Assembly: GCA_021292105.1 (NCBI GenBank)
Contig: CM037863.1
Location: forward strand, 8,202,442 to 8,266,441
Source: Anadara kagoshimensis
Lineage: Eukaryota; Mollusca; Bivalvia; Arcoida; Arcidae
Direction of reading: 5' to 3'
Length of the DNA: 64,000 nt
Within the stretch, counting starts at the first letter, position 1; every line of letters starts with the position of its first letter. The position numbers and the translations under genes are program-made. Below are positions 11,336 through 23,900 of the stretch, one piece after another. The notes below the pieces were generated by a model that did no database searches, was not told the origin of the DNA, and saw only the letters and a program-made list of their open reading frames with translations.

Positions 11336-14300
11336 CTGAAATATCAAAATAAATAAGAGTTATTGCCCTTTCTTTTATAATAACGGTTCTTTTTTTTAAA
11401 AAGAAGTGCAGTGCTCAACCTGGCACCCTCTTGAAAAAGATGTGCCATGTTTTCAAAACTTAAGTTAATATTATAATCTAACTCAGAATGTGCTTTGATT
11501 GAAAAGATCAGTATTAAGTCAAAGAAAAGATATAGACATGAAATCAATTTGGGCAAAAATGACTTGGGGCCAATGATGCAAGGGCCTTTTCTATATTGAA
11601 CACTAACAGTGGAGTGAAATAACAGTGTTTTATGCCCCCCCCCCCCATTAAGTTTTTAGCCAGATATTGGATAGGGGAAAAAATCATGCACCAACAGACA
11701 AACGTTCTCGTACTCTACCTGAATGGAATTTAATCCATGGTTATAAGAGACACAAACATGATGGGAAACACATTTGTAATTTAACAAGTTACCAGACAAA
11801 TTGATTATATTCAACTTTGAACATAAAAACTTGATTTTACTTCCTTCTTGTTTTCCCAGGGAAAAACATATGATAATTTCTTTTCAACATTTAAACAAGA
11901 GGCCCATGGGCCTTAACGCTCACCTGTGACCTTGACCTTTGAACCCATAACCCTCATTCATATATCAAAATGATCATTAGGCCAATACCTACAATATTCT
12001 AGCATACATGCCTTTACAAATATTTATAGTTTTCAAGATAATTAACCAATTCAGTATTAATATGCACCTGTGACCTTGACCTTTGAACTCATGATCTTCA
12101 TTCATATATCAAAATTATCATTAGACCAATACCTACAATATTCTAATATGTATGCCTATACAAAAAGTTAATAGTTTTGCAGGTAATCAACTATAACAGA
12201 TATAGTTGTTCATCTTTGACCTTGACCTTTGAACCCATGACCTTGATCTATGTATCAAAATGATCGTCATGTCAATAGCTACAATTAACTGAAAATCCTA
12301 TGCCATTATCACTTGAAATGTTTAAAAAATAGCATTTTTTATCAAAGGTCAAAAACAGGGACATGACCTTGACCTTTGACCTTGACATCAATCGGAAGAA
12401 AATAGCAAGACAAGATCAACAGTGAAAACTCCATACAATTATCTTCAGCCGTTATTGAGTTATAACAATAAATGTCTCATTTTCAAAATTACATAATTTT
12501 ATGCAAAAAACGCGTAACCTATTTTTCGTTCAATTTTCATGAAAAACACAATTTTAATGTCCCCAGGTATGCTGAATCCAAATATCCAATCAAAATTTGC
12601 CTGCACCTTCTGGTTCCAGAGAAGAAGATGTTTTTGTCTTTTTGCTATTTTTAGTAACAGCGGCCATCTTGTTGGGCGTGACCAAACCCCGAACACAATT
12701 TTGAAAGGCTGTTACCCAGGCATGATAATCACTAAGTTTCAGCAAATTTGGCCTAGCAGTTTTGGAGGAGAAGATTAAAATGTAAAGTTTACACACGACA
12801 CACGAGGCACGACGGACGACGGACGACGGACGGTGATAGATTGCAATAGCTCATCTGAGCCTACGGCTCAGGTGAGCTAAAAATCACACTGATACACTTG
12901 TATACAGCTCATATAAAAATATTTCTTATTATGATCCATATTCTAATATATCGGGGACAAGTGAAGGGGAGTCACATTTTTCTTGCACCCTTTTTAAGAT
13001 TATTTTACTTATATCAAGACGGTCAGTTTTAGGTATGATGAAGAGAACTAGTTTCATATAGTACCTACTTTCACTGGCCTTTTCTCACTCTCAAGGGCTC
13101 TCTTTCACTCTTTTGTGAATGGGACCAGAGCACTTACAATTGTGAAAATAAGCATGTTACTGGCAAAAAACTGGGAAAAGGTAAAATTGATAGGAAACTC
13201 AAAAATAAAGCTGAAATTTCCAAAATTTGTAAAAATTGGCAAAGCGATTTTGAAAAAAAAACTATAAGATTTTGAGATGTGAATGGGGCAGAATATTAGC
13301 CCCAAAAAGGACCTATCATAAGAGCCCTGGTCTCTAAATTCATAGTGTCATACTTACTCTCACTAGCCTTTTCACACTCTCTGTGTCCAGAACAGGCTCT
13401 GAGATCATTTAATTGTTCATGTAGCTGTTGTAGAACACCATAATTCACATCATGTATAGCATTTTTCATCTGAAATAAGAATTTGTATGAATATTGTTAT
13501 AAAAACAGTTTATTGCACTTAGACCTTCCAAAGTTGGATTCAAACTTAGGCAGTGAGTGATACAATGTATATGATTTGACAATCAGGTCTAAAGATCAGT
13601 GGTTGGTTGGTTGAGTGTTGCTTAAGCAACAACATCGCATCAGCAATTTTGCAGCTTTTCGCAATGAAAACAGTTTTTTTATTAATCTCTATGGATTACC
13701 GGTAATCTATGAACAATTTCACATATGCATGTGAAGTGTGAGTGTGTTGTATGGTCTGCCTTGTACTAGGGCTCACTCAGGGCGACGTTAAGGTGCTAGC
13801 TCACCGAGTCAATACACCACGGACAAGCGTACCACTCCCCCAGTTCATTATACTGATTCAAGGTTAACCAGTAAAGGCCAACGGCAAGGAAAATTAACTT
13901 TCCCACATGTGGTCTGAGCGGGACTCGAATTCACAGCAGTGAGAGATTCTGGATTTGTAGACTAACGTCTTATCTATTAGGCTTTAAAGATCAGTGGATC
14001 GGTCTCCAAGACCCCTCAAAATCACTGTAAGATCTCTAAATCTCTCTTTTAGTGACCAAACCACAATTCTGAATTTGAATCCAGAATCTATCTAAAGTCT
14101 GGCATATTGTAATCAGTGGCCAAAATATGTTTTTGATATTTCTTGCCTATAGTTTTATCACTTTCTTTCATTTTAGTGACTTAACCACACCTCTGGACAT
14201 TGAATCCAGTGTTTAATCAAAGTTTAATAATCAGTGCCGCCAACTTGTTTTTAACATTTCCTGTTGTTTTTATCGTTTTCTCATTTTAGTGATTTAATTG

Positions 14301-17001
14301 TCTCTGGACATTAACATGATAAAATTCAGAGTCTGGCATATTATAATAAGTGGCCTCCAATATGCTTTTGACAATGTCTCTCTTATTTTATCACTTTCTT
14401 TCATTTTGGTGACTTAACCACACCTCTGGACATTGCATCCAGTGCTTAGCCAAAGTTTAATAATTAGTTTCCTTCATTTCTGTACTGTTTTGTCATATTT
14501 TTTGTGACTTAACCACACCTCTGGACATTAAATCCAGCATCTGACCAAAGTTAAATAGTTTTAAAATCAGTGGTCCCAATATGATTTTGAAATTTCCTGT
14601 TTTATTTGACTGTTTTATTATTTATTTTGTTCTGTTTTAGGTTCTTGTTTACATATGCTGATGCCAAATAAAAGTTTTATTGGTTACTATTCTATTTTAA
14701 CTAGAACTGTCATTAAAACATTGTCTCATGTTGGTTTACATTTGTAAAGCTGAGAAAGCTCAGAATGCAGCAGAGAACGGCAGACAGAAAGAGCTCTATA
14801 GTATTGTGAAACAACTCACAGGACAGAGCAACCATCAGGCATCAGCTGTAAAGAGCAAGGATGGGGAGCTACTGAAGAACAAGGAAGCCAGACTAAACAG
14901 ACAGAAAGAGCTCTATAGTATTGTGAAACTACTCACAGGACAGAGCAACCGTCAGGCATCAGCTGTAAAGAGCAAGGATGGGGAGCTACTGAAGAACAAG
15001 GAAGCCAGACTAAACAGACAGAAAGAGCTCTATAGTATTGTGAAACAACTCACAGGACAGAGCAACCGGCAGGCATCAGCTGTAAAGAGCAAGGATGGGG
15101 AGCTACTGAAGAACAAGGAAGCCAGACTAAACAGACAGAAAGAGCTCTATAGTATCGTGAAACAACTCACAGGACAGAGCAACCGTCAGGCATCAGCTGT
15201 AAAGAGCAAGGATGGGGAGCTACTGAAGAACAAGGAAGACAGACTAAACAGACAGAAAGAGCTCTATAGTATTGTGAAACAACTCACAGGACAGAGTAAC
15301 CGTCAGGCATCAGCTGTAAAGAGCAAGGATGGGGAGCTACTGAAGAACAAGGAACCCAGACTAAACAGACAGAAAGAGCTCTATAGTATTGTGAAACAAC
15401 TCACAGGACAGAGCAACCGTCAGGCATCAGCTGTGAAGAGCAAGGATGGGGAGCTACTGAAGAACAAGGAACCCAGACTAAACAGACAAAAAAGAACACT
15501 TTCAAGAGGTGTTGAACAGGGACAAACCAAGCACACCACCACAAGAACAAGAAATAGGAAGAGCTGGACATATCTGTTGAGGTACCAAGTGTTGGAGAAA
15601 TCAAGACTGCACTGAAAGCCCTAAAGAGCGGGAAGGCTCTGGAAGCAGACTAGATTCAGCAGAGATGCTAAAAGTAGACATAGACCAGTCCAATGAAGAA
15701 CTAAAACAGCTAATTGATCTGATATGGGAAAAAATGGAAGTGCCAAAACCATGGACAAAGGGACTCATATGCAAGATACTGAAGAAAGGAAACCTTCAAG
15801 ATTGATGCAACTGGAGAGGAGTCACCTTGCAACCAGTAGCCAGCAAAGTATTCAGCAGAATCCTGATCAACAGAATACAAACAGGAGTAGACCATTCCCT
15901 CAGGAAAGAGCAAGCTTTTGGACAATCATGAAGGCATACAGAATTCCACAGAAGCCGATACGGATGGTAAGCTCCCTGTAGGACTTCCAGTGTGCTGTGA
16001 TTTATAAGAGCGAGACCATCGACTTTTTTCCCATGATGACCGGAGTAAAACAGGGCTGCTGCATGTCAGGATTCCTGTTCCTACTAGTCATCGATTGGGT
16101 GATGAGGCAGACAGTAGAGGGTGAGAGAACTGGAATCCAATGGAACTTCACAACAATGCTGGAAGACCAAGACTTCGCAGATGACATTGCTCTTTTGTCT
16201 TCTTCAACAATGAGCCACCTCCAGTCCAAAACAACCAAGCTGGAAGACAATGCAGCATGAGTTGGACTGAAGTTGAATGCCAAGAAATGCAAGGCAATGA
16301 AATCCAACAACAAGAGCGAAGCAAGCCTGGAGGTAGGAGGGAGCAAAGTAGAACAAGTGGAGAGTTTCACATATCTTGAAGCAAATGTGACCATAGATGG
16401 CAGAGGCAGCATTGATATCAAAAAGAGACTAGGGTTAGCCTGTGCAGCTTTCAAGAGACTATACAATGTGTGGCAGTCAGGAGATATTAACAAGAAAACA
16501 AAGATCTCTCTCTTTAAGAGCTTAGTGCTATCAGTTCTCCTCTATGGTTGTGAGACATGGAAGCTGACCAGAAGTGAGGCACAAAAACTGGATGCCTTCC
16601 AAACCAAACGCCTCAGGAAAATCTACAAAACTCGATGGCAGCAACACATTACCAACAAAGCAGTCCTTAAAATGGCAGAAGTGGATTAGATCAGTTATGA
16701 AGTAAGGAGGATAAGATGGAATTGGATTGGCCATGTACTGAGGAAAGAAAAGACAGACGACTGCATTGTTGCCCTTGGGTGGACTCCTGAGGGAGAGAGA
16801 GGGAGAGCATTACCTGGAACGGATCTTTCATCATGTTGTTGTAGCTGATAAAGTTATTAACAAATTCACAGTAGAGTAGATCATGTGTCATGAAGAGAGA
16901 GAGAGAGAGAGAGCATTACCTGGAATGGGTCTTTCTTCATGTCGTGATAACTGATGAAGTTATTAACAAATTCACAGTAGAGTGGATCATGTGTTTTGGA
17001 G

Positions 17002-17051
<50 letters not shown>

Positions 17052-17131
17052 GGAGAGCATTACCTGGAATGGATCTTTCTTCATGTCATATTAGCTGATG
17101 AATGTATTAACAAATTCACAGTAGAGTGTAT

Positions 17132-17178
<47 letters not shown>

Positions 17179-17270
17179 GGAGAGCATTACCTGGAATGGA
17201 TCTTTCTTCATGCCGTATTAGCTGATGAAGTTATTAACAAATTCACAGTAGAGTAGATCATGTATCATGG

Positions 17271-17319
<49 letters not shown>

Positions 17320-17641
17320 GGAGAGCATTACCTGGAATGGATCTTTCTTCATGTCGTAATAACTGATGAAGTTATTAACAAATTCACAGTAGAGTAGATC
17401 ACGTGTCATGAAGAGAGAGAGAGAGAAGTGAGAGAGAGAGAGCATTACCTGGAATGGGTCTTTCTTTATGTCGTAATAGCTGATGATTTATTAACAAATT
17501 CACAGTAGAGTAGATCATATGTCATGAAGAGAGAGAGAGAGAGTGAGAGAGAGAGAGCATTACCTGGAATGGGTCTTTCTTTATGTTGTAATAGCTGATG
17601 AAGTTATTAACAAATTCACAGTAGAGTAGATCATATGTCAT

Positions 17642-17680
<39 letters not shown>

Positions 17681-20600
17681 ATTACCTGGAATGGGTCTTT
17701 CTTTATGTTGTAATAGCTGATGAAGTTATTAACAAATTCACAGTAGAGTAGATCATGTGTCTGGTTAATCGTCCTGATACACCAGTATGTATTATTGTTA
17801 GAGTTTGTACAATAACAAAATGGCCCATCTGAAAAATACCAAAAAAAAAGTTATAATAAAATTTACCAATCCATTAAGACCAGTGTTGTAATGCCCTTTT
17901 ACATCATATTTCAATCAAAATCAACTGCCATATCAAGGCAACCTTCTGACAGTTACAGATTTTAATTCAATAAGAAAGTGCTTGTTAGTCTGCCGAAGGT
18001 CAATGGTTTTCTTGTAGCACTACCCCCACAATACCAGATATGACCGTCTCTCTCTAAATAAACTTAATAATAGCATATAGTGGACTCATTAATTTGTGAT
18101 CCCAGATATGACTGTCTCTCTCTAAATAATCTTAATAATAATATATAGTGGACTCATTAATTTGTGATCCCAGATATGACTGTCTCTCTCTAAATAAACT
18201 TAATAATAATATATAGTGGACTCATTAATTTTTCTGGTTTCACATTTTTGTTGTTTTTGGGGTTACCATGCCATGGGCCAGAAATTAACATGCCAACAAA
18301 ATACCATTAGCATATATTTATTAGAATTGATCACTATATGAAACATTATTTATTTTCTTCATGTTCTTTGAACCATGAGAATCAGATATCAAACAAAATA
18401 AATGATTTTACAGCAGTCAACTTGATCTTTAAATGTTACCTTTTAATTAGACATGTTAATTCTCCTATTTGTTGATTTAACATAAGCATTTTGTAATCTC
18501 GAGATTTGCAATAGTAAGAGTTTTATCCCTATTTCTGGCATTATTGGCCCATTATCTATGTATGTGATTAACTACTGTGCATAAAGGCTATTTTGAACAT
18601 GGAATATTGTAAATTACATTTTAATAAAGGATTGATTGGACAAACTAACAGTGCATATTTATTTACTATTCAGAGACCTAACTAAAAATTATATTGTTGT
18701 CAATGCTGCATGTTTTGGTTAATGTCTGTATATAGAAAAAATCACATTTGTGACAGAAAATATGTATTCCAGCTATCCATTTGGGCCCCAAATTATAAAC
18801 GAATGTACCTTTTACCTGCGTGATTGAATCAAAACAATTCACGACCTACATAATTATAACCAATGAGGTACCTAATAGGAGTATTTATACTTTACCATTT
18901 TGATTTTATTGAAAAAGTGGCAATATTTATGGTATGCACACACTACTATAGACTGATTTAAAAGAAAACATATTTTTTTCAACTTCTCTGTGTTGAAATA
19001 TAATAAAAATGTTAACAAAAAGATACAAATAAAAATTTAATCGTACTAAATGCATGTTCAAAATAGCCTTTATGCACAGTAAGGTTTAGTTGATTTAAAT
19101 AGCCAGTGTTATGACAAACAAAACAATCACGAGAGCCACTAGACGCTCACCTGCAAATACTTTGCATCAACCTTGAGTTTGACATAATAACACCTATTAA
19201 AGGTTACGGTAGCAAAATTATTTTCTAAAATTTGAAAAAAGTGATCTATTGTAAAACCTAAGATAAACAAATAAACCATATATATATATAAAGCTTGACC
19301 TTGTTAAGTTGTAACAGGAGGGAGAAAAAATGCAGGGTCAGACCGGGGATTGAACCTTGGACCTCCCACACTACAGGCAAGTGCTCTGCCAGGCTAAGAC
19401 CGGGGATTGAACCTTGGACCTCCCACATTACAGGCAAGTGATCTACCAGGCTAAGACCGGGGATTGAACCTTGGACCTCCCACACTACAGGCAAGTGATC
19501 TACCAGGCTAAGACCGGGGATTGAACCTTGGACCTCCCACACTACAGGCAAGTGCTCTGCCAGGCTAAGACCGGGGATTGAACCTTGGACCTCCCACATT
19601 ACAGGCAAGTGATCTACCAGGCTAAGACCGGGGATTGAACCTTGGACCTCCCACACTACAGGCAAGTGATCTACCAGGCTAAGACCGGGGATTGAACCTT
19701 GGACCTCCCACACTACAGGCAAGTGCTCTGCCAGGCTAAGACCGGGGATTGAACCTTGGACCTCCCACATTACAGGCAAGCATCTACCAACTAAGCTAGC
19801 TGGACCACTACAACAATCGCAACAGCTAAATTGAACATTAAAAATGAATGAAAAAGCCAAACTACATTCAAACATTTAAAGCAAAAAAAGATGAAACATG
19901 GAAACTTGTTATGAGTGTTATATACATGTAAGTAAAAGCCTTTAAATGACAACATACTGTAAACATATAATTTCGTGTGTATTTATTTTCGAGGTATAGG
20001 AGTTTTAGACATATCTGCAAAGTCAATTTTTCGCGTTTTTAAAATATGCATTGTACTACAATAAGCATAATATAATTTTCACTTGGTATTAATTTTAGCA
20101 CACACGAAAATAAGCCAAAATTAATACACCACCAAAGTAAACACGTTTTTGAAATATGCATTGTACTACAATAAGCATAATATAATTTTCGCTTGATATT
20201 TATTTTAGCACAAAAGAAAAAAACGACTGCGAAAATAAGCGAAAATTTATACACCACCAAAATAAACACATTTACAGTATATGTACAGGAAAACCCAATT
20301 TCAATGTCCCTCATAAACTTTGCTTATTGCCAGACTGCATGCACTAAAAGTTACCTCTATATAAGCATGATAAGGGCCATCTACTTTTAAAAGCTAGTAA
20401 AAGTTTTATCCCAATTGCTCTTTATTTGTGTTATTTGAACCTGTAAATAAGGCTCACCAGCCCATAAAGCCACTTTTAATGGTGCCATGTGTGGCCTATA
20501 TAGACAGGGTTGACTGTATTTTAAAGTCCAAAAATGTATTTCTTCTACGGTTTATTTATCTTATATATATAAGCCTAGCATGGCTGGAGATACTTCAATT

Positions 20601-20892
20601 GTCAAACTCTCTTTATAAATCACACCAAAATATGACATAACAATATATATGACATATGTCAGAAAATTTCAAAGTCCTGAGTGTGGTTTGAACCCAAAAC
20701 CCTTGATCTCAAAAGAAGTAACATTACCATTCTGCCATGTCTGTCATGGTCATATCATCTATCAAGAGAAATAACTCTGGTACTGATGACCTGATATGGA
20801 TTATACATGGTCTATGCAATTAGAATTGTCAAAAATTGTTAGATATTAGTAAGATAGAAAATATGAATGAACAACTTTCAACTTTTGAACAA

Positions 20893-20935
<43 letters not shown>

Positions 20936-23900
20936 AAATTTTCAGCAAAATTTTGGCATTATAAATGGTTTGGCAAAAAAAAAAAACTAAACGAAATAGA
21001 CTTTGGTAGTTTAAATACAGTGCATGGCGATAAGCGAGATGGAAATGTTATCAATGGGCTTTATAAAAAAGTTTTACTGTGGCCATGAAGCAAAGTGGAA
21101 AAGTTATTGAGTGGCATTATAACGAGGTTTTACTTATCAAATTGTGCAGGAATACAATCCATAAGTAGGATCTTACTCTTCCAATATGGCGGAGTTTTCC
21201 AGTGACTGTTATCCATGAGGTAACATTCCACATCACTCCGTTTACATGCTGGATGATTTCTTCTACGTATTTTTTCCTCAGGCGGGAGATTCCAGTATGT
21301 TGCTAGGAAAAAATACAGAAAAGAAAAGTGTCAAGCTGGTTTGAGAAATCTGAGCATGCCGAATGGTCAATTTACAAGCTGGTATGAGAAGTCTGATCAT
21401 TCTGATTGGTCAACTTAATGTTAAAATGAACCATGTATTCTCATTGGTCAATTAAATAAAATGGCAGCTATACTAAAATTGAGAATGCTGGTTGGTCAAT
21501 ACCAATTCAAATGACTATGATAATTGCTAGATAATGTAATTAAAGCAAAATTTAATTAGCATGCTGATTGAATAACTCATTCAAAAATAAATAAAAAATC
21601 TTGATATATTTTATATTCTGAAATACAAAAAATAAGCTTTAAAAGGAAGCAACCAAAAATCTTGGTGTTTTATTAAAAAATGAAATGTGCTGGGGTAATT
21701 GTGATACAACTGCCATGACTATTATGATAAATTGTTTTATTACTATTTCTAATGCAAACACTTTATCATTTACAAAAGCAATCACCCTGCATGCAAACTA
21801 CAGATGTGTCTGGGACAACCTCATGGACTGATAAGGGAAGTAACTCCATGAACACTTTAACCACCAAACCCATCCGGGATTATCAAAGTGAAATGCAACA
21901 AGTATCTTGTCCATATGCAAGTCTTCCAAGCAACATTGAAATTGGATGACAATACCAAAGACATTGCTTAAAACCCCAAAACAGACAGACAGGGTGGCCA
22001 AAGACAGACAGGGTGACCAAAGACAGACAGACAAAAATCAGACAGACAGAGATAGACAGACCAAAATCACAGACAAACAAACCAAAGACAAACAGAGGGA
22101 CAAAAAAACCAAAGACAGACAGATAGAGAGATAGACAGACAACCAGTCAGGCAGACAAAAGACAGAGAGGCCAAAGACAGACAGGCCAAAGACAGACAGG
22201 CCAAAACCAGAAAGTCAAAACAGGCAAACAGATCAAAGACAGAGAAAGATAGAGGGAGAGTCAAACAGACAGACAGACGATTGACAAAGAGAAGACTGAA
22301 CAATGAAAGTGTCAGAGGTAAAGATTTGAAATTACATATAGCATTGTGCTGAATATTGAACTTGACCTATATGGACTTAAGAACGGTTTTAAAATTGAAC
22401 ATAAAATCCTTTGATCTGTTTTCCAGATTTCACCCGGAAACCACAGAAGAGCAGCCAGACACAAACACCTGTCAATAAGGGTGAACCACATAACACTTTG
22501 CAACTTTGTGTGGTGGGGTATAAAAACACAACCATGATCTCTATGTAAGCTTCAAGATACAAGTGTATTAACTTACAATCCATAGGGTTGCCACTTTGTG
22601 TGGAGGGGTATAAAACTCAATTATTAATACTTTGCCACTTTATGTGGCAGGGCCTAAAACACGAGATACAGTGCATTAACTCACAATTCCATAAAGGTGG
22701 CGTTTTCCAGTGATCATTACTATGGGATTTACAGTGCATATCAGTTTTAGCACAATCTTTATTTCTCCTCTTTTTCTTCTGTTTTCTTCTTCTTCTTTCT
22801 TTCCTTCTTCGTCGTCTTTCTTTTATTATTTCCTTTCTTTCTTGTTTTCTATAATAACCAACAGTCATGATGATTGTAACGGGTTGTGTTGTAATTTTTT
22901 AACTTGTGATTATTTTAGAGTACAGTAGAATTGTATCCCAATTTTTCTTTATTCATATAATTTGAACTTGTATATAAAGGTCACCTGCCCATAAAGTCCA
23001 CTTTTACTGGTTCCCTCTGGTGGCCTTCATAGACAGGTTTGACTGTAGACAGGCAGATTCATGTATAACTGTCTCTCTCAGCTCAGACTTACAAGAGTAA
23101 AATATGCCTATCTACATTTTATCTACAGTCAAACCTGTCTATAAAGGTTTGACATGAATGAATCAATTAAGGTTACAAATTAAATATGAAAACAGAAGCA
23201 AAGTTTATTTTAATATTATTATTTATTTATTTACTGTATTTATATCGGTTATTGACTAAAAATCAAAACCTAAAAGTAAGCATGTCTGCTATTGGAGATT
23301 TGAACTTGGAGATATGGAAACAATATTCAATCTTGGAGGAGTATTCCAAAAAAACCATTAGGGATGAATGGATTCACAGACAACGCCTTACCATAAAATA
23401 TCCGGTATCTAGAAACAGGCATACAAGGAAATAATTCATTCATTAACCTGAAGTTTGAAGGGATTTTTGTACACAAATTGGTAATGTTCAAATTGACTCA
23501 ATTGAGCAAATTATAGTCATTAAAACACTAAATCTGGCTCTTATTGGTACATGTGGTAGGTTACATATAGCTCTAAGAAGGAAACAGACACAATTTAATT
23601 CCAAAAATCTGAAACGGTGAGAAAAACCAAACTGGATTGGGAATTTTATTCTCTTTTTATGAGGAAAAAAATGTGTCATTTTTGCATTGGGATTGCCTCT
23701 TAGTTTTTGCAGTAAAAATAAGATAGGAAAAGCCCCGATTTGTTTCCTAACCTATTCAATCATCTGATAATAGTTTCACCACTTTTTAAAGAGGCCGCGT
23801 TGGCCTAATAGATAAGACGTCAGTCTTCAAATCCAGGGCCTCTTACTGCTGTGAGTTCGAGTCCCACTCGGCTCACATGTGGGGAAGTGAAATTTCCGTG

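Noticed and set aside
10967-11356. 119-126 residue frames on both strands with [10 protein letters not shown] / FDTFPYFHIIF repeats
   Set aside because: 30-bp repeat read in non-Sulf frames; the true Sulf frame ends at 11,259.
16881-17445. Ser/Leu-repeat frames (SLSLSLSL) as coding
   Set aside because: (TC)n tracts joined to exon copies; compositional.
16806-17685. The seven exon 15 copies as additional complete exons
   Set aside because: Each lacks the 5' half of the exon and has no AG acceptor between its pyrimidine tract and the exon sequence.
19258-19875. 205-residue minus frame repeating [13 protein letters not shown]
   Set aside because: Product of the 57-bp tRNA-like SINE array.
21177-22848. 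Exons 13 and 14 as mutually exclusive alternatives
   Set aside because: Exon 12 ends in phase 2; joined to exon 14 it reads into a stop (CCC-GCC-TGA) within nine codons. Exon 14 fits only after exon 13.
22617-22868. ORF starting MTVGYYRKQ as a separate gene
   Set aside because: It is Sulf exon 13 extended into its flanking introns.
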